Assembly: GCA_016110215.1 (NCBI GenBank)
Contig: JADWQD010000015.1
Span: 1,038,642 to 1,102,641, forward strand
DNA length: 64,000 bases
Direction of reading: 5' to 3'
From: Capronia americana
Lineage: Eukaryota > Ascomycota > Eurotiomycetes > Chaetothyriales > Herpotrichiellaceae
This document shows positions 22,797 through 34,469 of this stretch, piece by piece (the stretch's first letter is position 1; each line of letters begins with the position of its first letter). Position numbers and translations under genes: made by a program. Below the pieces are notes generated by a model, which did not search any database, was not told the DNA's origin, and worked only from the letters and a program-made list of their open reading frames with translations.

Positions 22797-25146
22797 TTAC
22801 TGCACCTGGCTGACGATTTCGCTCGCTTTTGCCAGGCTCTCCACCATTTGCTGGCATTCCTTCCGTCGTCTAATGGTATAGTCGCTCTCCTTCAGAAGGT
22901 CGTCAAGTTCCTGTGTTCTGTACATTTGTTCAAGCAATTCTCGCTGCATTTCGTCTTTCGTGTGCCTGTAAAATTGTTAGCAATGACCATTTGAGCACGC
23001 GGGAAGTCAACGTACTGCACTAAGGCCAACATGATTGCCTTGGGCACCATATCGATCATAGTCCTCCGAACAATGTTGAAGTAACTGTTGATCAGCAACT
23101 TGATCACCTCTACCTCTTGGTTCTCCCGTTCTGACAAGGTTCCACTTGCTTTCAGCGTGGCTGGCGGTGGTTCCATGGCCGCCATCTTCTTCTTGTTCTT
23201 GCTAGCGAAGAATGAGCCAAAGAACCCAGAGTTGGTTTCTGTACCGTCGGTAGGCAAGCTGGGCGACCCCGCTCTGGGAGGCACCTGTGGTGGTAGTGGC
23301 TTGCCAGTCTTCGGATCCACTTGGGTTGGCTTGGCTGCGTTGTGTCTGTCATTCACAATAGCCATTGCACGGTGACCATTGAGAAAGTCCGGGTGGCCTG
23401 TGTTGATATAGCATGCTTCCATTGCAACGAGGTCTCGCACCAGCTTGTTCGTTGGCTCCATAGACTTGCGGAAGAAGGAAACAACAACACCATGGAATTT
23501 TTCCTTGAGTCCGGGATACCTTCGGAATAGCTGCTTCTGCAAGAGTTGTCCCAGGATGCGAATCAGCTCATCGTAGACCAGTGAAACACATTTCAATGAA
23601 GGCTCCTCCAGCCGCCGAATCTGTTGCTTCACAATCAGCTCAAAGGCGGTGGTACCAACGAACAAAGCAGGTGATGAGCCGGACGAGTTGTATAGTATCG
23701 TCCGAATGTCGATGTCCTTGACTTGCTCAAAGGGGTCGATTGCCTTGATACCGTTCGAGTACAGCTCGTGGTAGACGAAGGAAATTCGGGCCCCCCCTGA
23801 CAGTTCATTGCTTGATAATTCGGCGCTGTTCCCTTCCAAAACGGTTCTGTACTCGTTGGCAAACTCGGTGATGATATTGAGAATGATATTTGAACTGTTG
23901 TTACCGAGGAGGTCCCCAGCACCCAGCTGTTCCAACTCCAGAGAGTATTTCTGCAAGGAGGTGGCAATGCGGGTCTTGATGTCCGGTAATGTTTGCTTGA
24001 TGTGCATCATAAGAATGAGATTCAGCTTGCGTGCCAAGTATGGTGTGCCGCAGTATGAAGCCTTGTTCCGGTAAGAAGGATGGTTTTCGAAGAATTCCTT
24101 CTCGGCCTTGAGCGCCAGATCTATTCGCTTCCTGTTTTCGATATCACGTTGGCCTCGATTGACAACAGGGACGTAACCCAGTCGAAGAGGGATGATACGG
24201 CCAGCAAGAATATCGACCACGTCGGTGCCCGCGTCCATAAGATCGATCTTTGTGAGGACGCCGATGGTTCTCTGGCCCTCTGGGTCGACCTCTCGCGCCA
24301 GTTTCAGCCCGTCAGAGTTGGCCAAATCGACATTGGCAGCCGTGACAGCGAGGATGATAGCGTTGGGCTTCGCTATTTGCTTCAAAACCATGTCTTTGAT
24401 CTGTTTTTCGATATCTCTTGGTTGATCTCCAACTGGAACTTTTGTCAGGCCGGGCAAATCGACCAGTGTCAGGGTGAGGACGTTAGGAGAGTAGATCCGC
24501 AGGTTGATCGGTTGCGGTGAGATGCCGACATTTCTGCCTGCCTTGGCTTCTGTCTCCTTGACAATCTCTTCTCGGATCTTGTTGAAATCATAAAACTTTT
24601 GACCTGGCAGATGGAGGAACTCTCCCCACTCATCGACGTTGGCCTGCTTGTCGGAGGAGTCCTTCAGTTCGGATTCGGTAACACCGTTCGTCTGTAGTTT
24701 GGCCGGCGCCGGCCGGTTGATCAATTGCAGGACGAGCGGTCGACGTGTGACAATTCCGGAACCTCGGGGGAGACTGAGGTAGGAGTTAGAGATTCATCGC
24801 AGGGTCCGATAAATGTAAAAGACGAGATCATGCTCACAAGTCTCTGCCCACTATGTTCTCAAGCACCGAGCTCTTTCCACTGGACTGTGAGCCTACGACA
24901 ACAATCTGGGGTAGGTCGATAGGGTTTTGGACCTAGTAAGAGCACTGTCAGATGCCAGCTGGCCATGGGGTTGAACCGGATCGACGACATACTCCAACGG
25001 TTGTGAAAACATCTTGCAGTTTATTGACGAGGGCAATGAGGGTCGGGTCGTTTACGTTGACCCTGCAAGAGTTGTCAGCATGGCCACAGTAGTGACTGTT
25101 GACATTGCGCAGGTACTCACGAATAACCCCCCGGTGTTGCCGCCAT
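22797..25146 (-). CDS. vps1: Dynamin-like GTPase Vps1
   Basis: Vps1 is a self-assembling GTPase for vacuolar protein sorting, endocytosis and peroxisome fission. I reconstruct five exons on the minus strand: 25146-25121, 25062-24993, 24932-24838, 24773-23016 and 22965-22797. All phases agree and the product is 705 residues (yeast Vps1 has 704). The P-loop GSQSSGKSS lies at residues 46-54, the switch-I Thr in RGSGIVTRRP, then DLPGLTKVP (G3) and TKIDLMDAG (G4). The middle domain is followed by a Ser/Pro/Lys-rich insert (about residues 560-600) in place of a PH domain. The C-terminal GTPase effector domain ends LLKESDYTIRRRKECQQMV. The terminal exon is needed to finish the effector domain; the large frame alone would end in unrelated residues. 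Confidence 0.95.
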
Positions 25147-26270
25147 GGCTGGGGCAAAGCTGAGTGGAAGAGGATCTTGCAGTAAGTCGGAGCGGAGCGA
25201 TTCGATGCTGCTTCGTGCAGACGACTGTAGAGCTAGGTCGAGCGATGTGCGTGGTGCGGGCAGGTGGTGTTGGTGTTGGTGTGAGTGTTGGTTGATATGG
25301 ACGGTATTGCTGGCCAAATCTTGGGACAGAAGTGACGGTGTCCGTGCTTGTGATGCGCCTGCGCCTGTGGCTGAGTGAATCGCAGGCCCCCGTCCCCGTG
25401 TGACTGGCTCTTGGCGCCCAAATAGGAATGGGAGGCTCTTGCGCGTCCCCGTAGACATTCAGCAGGCAGCCTTCAATCTCATTCATGGAAAAGCAGACCG
25501 ATCTGTGGCAAAGCGTCAGGCACCGACGAAACCGAGGTCTTCCGTTGAGAGCTCGAACAAATGCCGCTGTGGCTGCTGCAGCATCTCAGGAAAGCGAGCG
25601 AGCTCGGTGTCTCTCGGGATGGAATCACACGCCTCGTCCTCAGGTCGAGAGTCTGACCTGAGAAGAGAGGACCCTGACTTTGCTTTATGGCACTGTGACA
25701 CCTGAGCAATGAACAGGGCACATTTATCTCCGCATCCATTCACATCTCAGCATCTAAAGTGTTGACTGCTGGCTTGCAATGCCACGACCCTGGCTAAGTT
25801 CTGACGCAGCCTTGTTTGAAGCCGGGAAAGGATGCAAGTCTCAGTCATATACTCCGTGTCAGCAGAGCTGTGTCGTTCAATTCTCTACTACGCACGGTTG
25901 TTTAACGAAAGGATGTACCTCCCGGCCATATTGATGGAGAGAGCTCGGGAAAGTTTAGGAATAAGTAGAGTCAGCTAAATCTATATGTGTCGTAGGACTG
26001 CCACCGGCCATCTCAAGACTTGCTGTCAGAATATGTCCTTCCTTAACTCTTGCTGCTGGCTATTTGCGGCACAAAACCCCACCAGCTCCGAACCGTCGTC
26101 GGGCCTCGACATGCTCTGTGACCCGTTCAGATATGGACACACAGACAAACACCTCCCCAATGCAATGCTGTATCCAGAATCTATAGCTGTGCAATCGTCC
26201 TTCGTTACCTTGATGATGTATCCCTGACTGTGTCGAATGCCACTAACGCCCGAAAAGACTTGATCTCTTC
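25147..26270. other. vps1 promoter region / downstream of gid7-like gene
   Basis: This 1.1-kb stretch between two minus-strand genes has only short overlapping frames. A GTGTTGGTGTTGGTGTGAGTGTTGG low-complexity patch lies near 25266-25290. Confidence 0.5.
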
Positions 26271-28227
26271 TTACAGAGTCGACCTAAGGGCGCTCGTAGC
26301 ACCTGAATCGTGGCGGGAAAGAGACCTGCTCAGATTGTTTGGTAGCCCCTCGATCGGCGACCGGGTGTTTGTCCATCTGAATCATGTTAACAGACCGGCA
26401 CATGAATCGTGTTCGATGTACTCACATTCGTACTTTGCGGTCATCACCGCCAGATGCAAACATGCCAGCATCTTTGGGGTTCCAGTCGACCGCCGTGACA
26501 CACTCCTTGCCACTCTGACCTCGGCCATGCCCTGCCAGCTTTTCGATCAGTGACTCGTTCTCCTTGTGCCAAACGTAGATCAAGCCATCTGACTCCGATT
26601 AGCATCAACTAAATACATCAAGAGGGGGCAACATACCTTCGGAGCCACTGAGGACGAAGTTCTCTGCTGCTCCACCGAAGCAACTTCGGATCACGAACTC
26701 GCCTTGTTTCTGTCCCTTAAACTTTCGAACAGTGTCTCGCGTAACGAGGTCGATCATATGGACTTCCCCGACTGCCAGGTTTACCAGCACCGTGGTGCCG
26801 TCTTGACTGAGAGAAATACTAGTCATCTTGCCAAGCACTTTGATGGGCGGTTCCTCTCGGTAGGTACGCATGTCAAAAATGCGGATGATGTTCTGAGGAT
26901 CAAGCGCCACCAGCCAATGACCGTCCTCTGTGATTGCTACATCTTGTACCCTGAAGCCCCGGGGCCACACGTGTACGGGCAGTTCACGGTTCGCCGCTCC
27001 AAGGTTCCAATGACATAGCTGTGAGTTTCGATCGTGGCTTGCTGTAACAAAGCCTTGTGAATCCGGCGTCCATGCGGCAGCAGTAATGCCGTAGTTCTGA
27101 TCCACTGTCTGGTGTTCCAGCGTCACCTCTAATATCCCGGACTCCACATCATATACTCGAGCTTTGCAGTCCTGTGAGCAAGTAATGATCTTTGTGTCAT
27201 CTGGACTCCACGAGACGTATGTCACCTCGGCGGAGTGGTGAGTAAGACTGTGAAGACGTTTGAAGGTCACTGTTTCGTAGATATTGACGCTCCGGTCCTG
27301 GCTTGCCGTAGCTAACTTGGTACCATCGTGGGAGAATTGGATATGCCAGACTTCGCCAGTGTGATCCTCCAGGATGATGGCCGTCCGTGACGGGAAGTCA
27401 TCCCGATCACACAGGTGATCCGAGTATAAGGAAGGAGGCTCTGCGGTGTTATGGTACAGACATTGGTTGATCTGGCTTTGCTTTATGTGATCGAACAACT
27501 CGGCTAATCTGTGATCCCGGATCATAACTGATGGTGCGATTGATCGAGACAGTTCCTGCAGCAGCAGCTTCCTTGATTCCTCCACTGTGCCCGACCAACG
27601 AGCTTTGGTCCTAAGATCTTCAGGAGGGCACATGAGCAGTGTAGAGAGAGAGTGTAGTTGATGGATGTCATGTCCCAGGGGGGTCAGCTCTTGTCTCAGC
27701 ACCATGAGGGCCATGCCGAGGTCTCGTCGGTCAAGCAGCTCAAGGAATTTTTGTTGCCGAATCCAGAAGAGCATCTGGCTTCGGTCAGCACCCTCAGCAA
27801 GCACGAGTCCATCCCCATATTGATCGTCGTCGTAATGCGGTCCGCCATGTTCGCCCTGATGTGAGCCTTGCAGGATAGCTTCAGCCTCTGACCATACACC
27901 TTCCAAGATCGCACTTCGGAACGCAGCCACCGAAGGACTCTCGAGTTCGTAACCACTTTCGCTTGACAAGACACTGGCGGCGTCTGAATATCCCATATCA
28001 ATTAGACCCTGAATGAGGATTCGGACTACCTCCTCTCTGTTGTGACCCCTGTAGGTTGCTGACCGGACAGGCATGTGTTTCTTGGATGTGCCATTGGCGT
28101 ATGAGGGGCTGGATCCGTTGAGGTGGCCATTGAGGGCTGTATGTAAGGGTTTCCTGGGCGTGGAGCCGTTTGAGCTTGCAGTGTGACCATTAGAAAACGC
28201 ATGTTCCGAGTCTTCATCGACTCTCAT
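26271..28227 (-). CDS. gid7: Gid7/WDR26-like protein (LisH-CTLH-WD40), GID/CTLH ubiquitin ligase subunit
   Basis: Family members organise the GID/CTLH E3 ligase, which in yeast degrades gluconeogenic enzymes. Exons are 28227-26637, 26588-26426 and 26376-26271, giving 619 residues from the first in-frame ATG. The last two exons complete the propeller, including EDGLIYVWH, DWNPKDAGMFASGGDD and the closing RIWT strand. A LisH/CTLH block lies near residues 60-120 (REEVVRILIQGLIDMGYSDAA, LEGVWSEAEAIL). WD repeats include GEVWHIQFSHDGTKLATASQD and VTYVSWSPDDTKIITCSQD. The same reading frame is open, without an ATG, upstream to about 28640 and contains a run of six Arg, so an unseen upstream start exon is quite possible. 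Confidence 0.85.
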
Positions 28228-30152
28228 GTTGTACCCGTCAGTCCGCCTGCGCTTCGACCTAGGTCTGTCTGCTGATGAATGCTCCCCAAGAGCAGGCCCT
28301 CCTCCGGATGTCTCAGTGACTGCACGTGAGTTATCGTGGTCTTCACCAGATGTTTCAGATGATACCCGCCTTCTCCTTCGTCTCCCCAGCTCTTGAGAAA
28401 CCGGCACCTGCTCTATAGGTGCTTGATTTGTGATAGAGTGGCGTAAGTCTGGCGGAGGTGGGTCTCGAGTTGTATGCGGTGTTGGATTAGTTGCAGATGT
28501 ATTTGGGGATGGGGAAGTAGAATCTGTGTAAGAAGAATGAAGAGGGTGAGTCGAGATGGATGGGTCGTCGGAAATGATTAGGTTGTTGTTTGTAGAAAGG
28601 TGGTTTGCCAGCTCGTGGTGGCGGCAAAGCCGCCTATATCAGCGTCAAGTCTGCTTCGTGCGGCACCAGGGTCAAGCAGTTGGTTTTAACTGTTTGTATG
28701 CCCAGATTCAGGTTTCGAGTGGTGTTATAGATGCTTGAGGCGAAATCGAGGTCGAAACATTCGATTCTAAAGCAGCCAGTCCTTTGACGCAGATGCTGGG
28801 CAGAGAATGGTGTGGGTTGATATCGGAGATGTGATCCCAAGTCGTCAAGTCTGTGACAAGTCCCAGCGTCAGTAGATGCAAAAGACACGGTATCCGGTGT
28901 GAGAATTTGAGCTCGAGTGGTGGAATTTAATGATTTGTGGACCGAGGATGGCGACGCCGGTCATCAGAGAGTAGTGGTAGGGAGAAGGACGTGGTTCACT
29001 TCGAGCGCTGCCAGTTCACAAGAATGGGCATTCGGAGGATGATGTCGGAGACAACGCCAGTTCTGCCCGCACTTCCAGTCCTGATTTCTAACTAAACTAT
29101 AACCGGCACAGGTGCTCAGCAGGGCCAATTAGGTCATCCTGCTGGCGTGCTAGGTACGCTCTTGCTTGCCTGGAGAGTCTTTCTCTTTACCCGCCCGCTT
29201 TAAGCAGCAAGAAGCCCGCCTACCCAACATCCACCCACCTGATCTGCTTCAAACGAGGTCACTTGCTGCGAACCAGACTGGTGACCAACCATTAGGGCAC
29301 TACTAGGCCTGTTTCAGACCACCATACAGCCACCTTCTGCGCCGGACCTCAAGCAAAGTTGGGTCCTGATAACTGGATTGCGATAAGAGCGTGTGGAATA
29401 TTGAAACTCTGGCCATGAAATCGCCGGGTAAGAAAAGTGTCGTTGCATGGCTTCGGACCTTCGACTGTCCTTCAGCACTCGGTCGTACATAACAAGTATC
29501 CTGCCAGGTGGCATTCTATTCTGGGGGACGTGTCAGAGGCTTCCGGTTCGAAAGTGTCGGAGGCTGCTAAAAGGGTCCCGGTGAGGGGCTGCAATTGGTC
29601 GAAGGTGAGCTTTTGATGGTGCCTGAGATGCCTCGGGCAAGATTTGGACAATTGAAGAAGACTGTTGCAACTATATAATAACCATCGTACTTGGCACAGG
29701 ACCAGAGAGAAGGGATGCGAATAGCAATCTACCTATAGAACTATTCCCGGTGCCTACGGGAAACTAATCAGGCCCTGGCAGAGATGCCCGCCCGAACCTT
29801 TAAGCGGGAATTCCTTACCTAAGAGCTCAAGTACGTTGCCCCAGCTATCGTATCGCCGCAGCTGGCACTCCAACAGCTCCTACCCGCCAAACGATGATTT
29901 CATATGCTTGGATTTGGACGTCCACGCCTTAAACACAGAAAGTCGGTCATAGAATTCATCACCGGCAGGAGTATTGACGAACTCTCTACCGTTTCGGACC
30001 TTAGATACCTCCACCTTCAGCTCGGACTTCCTGATCTCGTTGAGGATCTTGACGAAGGCGAGCTTCCTGGTGCAGGCTCCAACAGCTCATCCGTCTTTGC
30101 CTTCCCGCAACCGCTTCAGACTCTAGACACCACTGCCCGCACATACAGAAGA
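28228..30152. other. Divergent region between the gid7-like gene and vma1
   Basis: About 1.9 kb should hold two promoters and leaders. Part near 28228-28640 may be coding for gid7. Positions 29904-30152 form an open frame in phase with vma1 that begins with an ATG (see findings). No separate gene is seen between. Confidence 0.5.
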
Positions 30153-32195
30153 ATGCCTGCCGCGAAGGAGAGTGGCGTTGGCGACGACCATCAGAATGGA
30201 ACCGTCTTCTCCGTCTCTGGTCCCGTCATCGTCGCCGAAAACATGATTGGTGTGGCCATGTACGAGCTTTGCAAGGTCGGCTACGATGAACTCGTTGGCG
30301 AGGTCATTCGTATAGAAGCAGACAAGGCCACCATTCAGGTGTATGAAGAGACAGGTACGTTAGCTCCGTGGCCTTTGTGTGCCTCCTTTGACAATATCAT
30401 AGCTGGCGTTACTGTCGGAGACCCTGTCCTGCGAACTGGCAAACCTCTATCCGTCGAACTCGGCCCTGGCTTGATGGAAACAATCTACGACGGTATACAG
30501 AGGCCTTTGAAGACCATCGCAGACGACACAAACAGCATCTACATTCCCCGTGGTATCGCCATCCCTTCACTAGACAGAAAGAAGAAATGGTCCTTCACGC
30601 CGACCATGAAAGAGGGAGATCATATCAGTGGTGGCGATGTCTGGGGTAAGGTTCCCGAGAACAGCTTGGTCAACGAGCACCGAATCCTCTTGCCTCCTAG
30701 AGCTAGAGGAACAATCAAGAAGATCGCCCCGAAGGGCGAGTATACCGTCGACGAACCCCTACTTACCGTGGAGTTCAATGGCGAGACCAAGGAGTACCCG
30801 ATGATGCAGTCATGGCCTGTCCGTGTTCCTCGCCCCGTCACCGAACGGCTTTCTGCAGATTCTCCTTTCATCGTCGGTCAGAGAGTTCTCGATGCTCTCT
30901 TTCCCTCGGTCCAGGGCGGTACCGTGTGCATTCCTGGTGCTTTCGGCTGTGGCAAGACCGTCATTTCACAATCCGTCTCGAAGTTCTCCAACAGCGATAT
31001 CATCGTCTACGTTGGGTAAGTCTACTCTCTGCCCGCATTAATCGACCTCCATCTGCCCTCTTCACTGTCTTTTATACTAACGGTGCATTATAGATGCGTA
31101 AGTCGCTCTGAGGACTCCGAGGGGTGGTGAAGAAGCTCCTTGAATTCTTCATTCTTCCCACAACATACATGACCAGTGCTAACGACACAACAGGGCGAAC
31201 GTGGTAACGAGATGGCTGAAGTCTTGATGGACTTTCCAGAGCTCTCTATCACTATCGACGGCCGTAAGGAACCCATCATGAAGCGAACCTGCTTGATCGC
31301 CAATACCTCAAATATGCCCGTCGCCGCACGAGAAGCCTCTATCTATACTGGAATCACTGTGGCTGAGTACTTCAGAGACCAGGGCAAAGCCGTCGCCATG
31401 ATGGCAGACTCGTCCTCGCGCTGGGCGGAGGCACTTCGAGAAATCTCCGGTCGTCTAGGAGAAATGCCCGCAGATCAAGGTTTCCCTGCGTACCTGGGAG
31501 CCAAGCTTGCTTCCTTCTACGAAAGAGCAGGCGCAGCTCAAGCTCTCGGCTCACCAGAGCGCAATGGCAGCATCTCCATCGTCGGCGCCGTGTCCCCTCC
31601 CGGTGGTGACTTCTCAGACCCTGTCACTTCCGCCACTTTGGGTATTGTCCAGGTATTTTGGGGATTGGACAAGAAACTGGCTCAACGAAAACATTTCCCC
31701 TCCGTGAACACCTCGCTTTCGTACAGCAAGTACACCAACATCCTCGACAAATTCTACGCCAAAGACCACCCCGAGTTTCCGCGCCTGCGTGACCGGATCA
31801 AAGAACTGCTCACCAACTCGGAAGATCTCGACCAAGTGGTCCAGCTGGTCGGAAAATCGGCGCTGGGTGACCCCGACAAGATCATCCTCGACGTCGCTGC
31901 CATGCTCAAGGACGATTTCCTGCAGCAAAACGGATACAGCGACTACGACCAATTCTGCCCCTTGTGGAAGACTGAGTACATGATGAAGGCGTTCATGCAG
32001 TTCCACGACGAGGCGCAGAAGGCAGTGAGCAGTGGGTTGAGCTGGGCAAAGGTGAGGGAGGCAACGGGCGAGATCCAGCATGGGTTGCGCAGTATGAAGT
32101 TTGAGTTGCCGGACGATGAAGAGTCGGTGAGCAAGAAGTACGACGGGCTGTTGCAGAAGATGAGTGAGAAGTTTGCGAGCGTGAGTGACGAATAG
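30153..32195 (+). CDS. vma1: V-type proton ATPase catalytic subunit A
   Basis: Subunit A hydrolyses ATP in the V1 sector that drives proton pumping into vacuoles and other endomembranes. Exons are 30153-30354, 30403-31015, a four-base exon 31094-31097, and 31194-32195, giving 606 residues (Neurospora VMA-1 is about 607). Key motifs are FSVSGPVIVAENM, Walker A GAFGCGKT, VYVGCGERGNEMAEVL (spelled only if the microexon is included), and SSRWAEALREISGRLGEMPAD. The C-terminal helical domain ends in an acidic tail. Start 30153 fits the family, but an in-frame ATG 83 codons upstream (29904) leaves a longer N-terminus open. No intein is present. Confidence 0.96.
31094..31097 (+). other. vma1: Four-nucleotide microexon of vma1
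   Basis: The bases ATGC lie between an acceptor (CATTATAG) and a donor (GTAAGT). They supply the last base of a Gly codon and a complete Cys codon, restoring the invariant VGCGERGNE sequence. Flanking introns are 78 and 96 nt. Direct splicing of the flanking exons would shift the frame. Confidence 0.85.
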
Positions 32196-32756
32196 GTGTC
32201 GCAGAAGGCGGGGGATTGAGAGAAGGGTGCTGTCCGTGAGAATCAATTCGCTGCGGCAAGGAATGTTTACTACCCACGCAGTACATGGAGTAGAGTACGA
32301 GAGCAATAAATAGAGGACATGCTGCGCTGTTCAGGACAGAAGAATCCACTGTCAGTTCTTTGGTTCTTCGCTACCACGCTTCCTATCGAATGTACCTGCT
32401 GCCGTTGCGGTGTCTTGGTCAACTTCGTTACTACGTATCAACTTTGGCTAATACCCCCAGGATGTACTACCGATCCTGCACTGCTTATATCGTGCTATCG
32501 ATACTGTAATTATTCATACATAGTACTGTGCCATATCATACATATCAAGGCCAGTTCCGGTTCCGTGAATCATAAGTCCTGTGGTCTGTTCCCTTCCTTG
32601 TCAGTTGCCTTCAGGATGCATACTTGGGACGCCATGCTAAGTCTCGCAAAAAGGTCATCCCTTGTCAAATACCCCAACGCCTTGCTCGTACTTTTGAAAA
32701 AGAAACAAAAGAGGACACAGACTTCGCTGCCATGGTCGCCAGAGGGGCCGCCCGTC
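32196..32756. other. Convergent intergenic region
   Basis: This lies between the vma1 stop and the stop of the unknown minus-strand gene, and is probably 3' UTRs. It carries AT-rich stretches such as ATACATAGTACTG but no gene. Confidence 0.5.
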
Positions 32757-34469
32757 TCAAATGTCCAGGTCCCACTCTGCGCACTTGCTCCATTCCGCCG
32801 CCGGTACCTTCTCCTTCTCAAACTTTTGCATCTGCCTCACCCAACCGAGGCGGTACTCCTTCGGAAACGCCTCCTCGAGAGCCCTCGGCACCGTCTTGAC
32901 CATGTCCTCGTTCCCGAACCAACCCCACGCCTTGAACGCAATCCACAGCCTTGATGCTTTGTTGACGTCCACATTACAGCACTGCTGTAATTGGGTCTTG
33001 TTGAACGCCTGCATCCTGGGCGGCGGGACTGTCTCGCTCTTGCGCCGCTGCTCGTTGTACTCGATCCATATGGCCAGGCCAACGAACGAGCGCGCCTTCT
33101 GGCACTTGTACTGCGCGGCAGGCATGTCTATGAGTTGGCAAAGGCGGATTTCCGAGTCGTGCAGGTCGCTGGTGTCTCCCAGGCCTCCACCAGTGCTTTG
33201 CTTCTCGAGCGAGGTCTGCAGATCTAGCTGTGCATCGTCGAGGGGGGGAAGATCGGCGTTCGGGCCGCCGGCCGGCATAATGGCACCCTTGAAGTGGGCA
33301 AAGTCATCTTTGTCCGGAGAGCGAGAAGCAAAGAACTTCTTGATGGTGATACCAAAGCGCTCACTTGGGCTGATGACCCGGGTGGTTGATCCGTCTCGGG
33401 TCCTGTTGCGCTTCGTGGTACCGGATTCCTGAGTCACCCTGGCCTGTTTCTCGGGCGGGCTGGCGACTGAGGTAGCATCCTCCAAGGCTTCGCGGGCCTT
33501 GCGCTTCGTGGCACCGGGTTGCGGAGAGATCCTGACCTGTTCGTTGGGCGGCCTAGCGACTGAGGTGTCGCTACCTGAAGTTTGAGAGGACTTGCGCTTC
33601 TGGGTAGAAGCGCGTGCCGTAGTTGCGCGCTGCCTTTTGTTGGAATTGGCAAGGGCGCGCGCCGGGATCTTGGTCGTTGTTTTGCCAGGGTTGTCACTGG
33701 CGGGCTCCTCCTTCACATGGGCAGCGCTCTTCCATACGGGCGTGAACTGCCCGTTGGTACGCTGCCCGTGATATAGATGGCGTCTGATCCCCTCAAGCAG
33801 TCCGTTCATATCATCTGAAGGATATCTTTCGAGAAGGCCAGCCAGCCCCAGGCGCCTAATATCCGACCATGGTTGTGGGCACCCGCTTGTCGGGGTGTCA
33901 ATGCTCGTGTGGACACTTTCGTCACAATCTACGAGCAACTTGGCCCAAGGAAGATGGTAATCTCGGAGAACCTCCAGTCTCCGCAGAAACTCGGGGGCAT
34001 CGACGAGTCGCAGCGGTTTGTCTATTCCTCTGTTAGGCAGCCAATATAGCTCCGTGGAGCTTCTGACAAGTTTGCAGTCGTTGTGTTTCATGAAAGCCTT
34101 GAGTATATGATCCACCTCGATCTGATGCAAGACCACTGCGTCTTCTTCCTCCCGTTTCGTCAGTCCACTAATGAGCCTCGGCCTGTCCTGGCTCGCATTT
34201 CTAGGCTCGGCATGGGATGAGGAGGCTGCTCCGATGCCTGTTTCGGTGGACGTCCGCGACATAGGCAGACTCGATGGAGGCGATAATGCAAATACCATGA
34301 CTGGCGGACACACCGAGGAGTCGCTTGCCTTCCTGTCAGAGAAAGCGCCTCGAAGGCCATTCCCAAATTGGTCGGGAGGACTTGGTAACCGGGTTTCGGC
34401 AGAGGAAATGGCTGCCATATGGGGCTCGTATAGCTTCAGACATTCAGAGCTAGACCGTTGAGCATGCAT
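32757..34469 (-). CDS. Uncharacterised 570-residue protein with basic, repeat-containing middle
   Basis: A single-exon frame from ATG at 34469. The N-terminal third contains a possible ordered block (VDHILKAFMKHNDCKLVRS, FLRRLEVLRDYHLPWAKLLVD). The middle (about residues 270-370) is Lys/Arg/Ser/Thr-rich with three degenerate copies of a unit reading SxxSxxxVARPPxEQxRxS, and it looks nuclear. The C-terminal 130 residues look folded, with CQLIDMPAAQYKCQKARSF and FNKTQLQQCCNVDVNKASRLW, perhaps a helix-turn-helix-like fungal domain. I recognise no named family. The protein-like composition of the C-terminus and the length argue it is real. Confidence 0.65.
   Translation of the reverse strand: MHAQRSSSECLKLYEPHMAAISSAETRLPSPPDQFGNGLRGAFSDRKASDSSVCPPVMVFALSPPSSLPMSRTSTETGIGAASSSHAEPRNASQDRPRLISGLTKREEEDAVVLHQIEVDHILKAFMKHNDCKLVRSSTELYWLPNRGIDKPLRLVDAPEFLRRLEVLRDYHLPWAKLLVDCDESVHTSIDTPTSGCPQPWSDIRRLGLAGLLERYPSDDMNGLLEGIRRHLYHGQRTNGQFTPVWKSAAHVKEEPASDNPGKTTTKIPARALANSNKRQRATTARASTQKRKSSQTSGSDTSVARPPNEQVRISPQPGATKRKAREALEDATSVASPPEKQARVTQESGTTKRNRTRDGSTTRVISPSERFGITIKKFFASRSPDKDDFAHFKGAIMPAGGPNADLPPLDDAQLDLQTSLEKQSTGGGLGDTSDLHDSEIRLCQLIDMPAAQYKCQKARSFVGLAIWIEYNEQRRKSETVPPPRMQAFNKTQLQQCCNVDVNKASRLWIAFKAWGWFGNEDMVKTVPRALEEAFPKEYRLGWVRQMQKFEKEKVPAAEWSKCAEWDLDI

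Noticed and set aside
22862..22890. tRNA-like start (CCGTCGTCTAATGGTATAGTCGCTC)
   Set aside because: It lies inside the last exon of vps1, encodes the conserved effector-domain residues on the minus strand, and is not followed by anticodon and T arms.
30153..32195. Possible intein in V-ATPase subunit A, as known in some yeasts
   Set aside because: The coding sequence has normal length and the catalytic region is uninterrupted apart from short introns.
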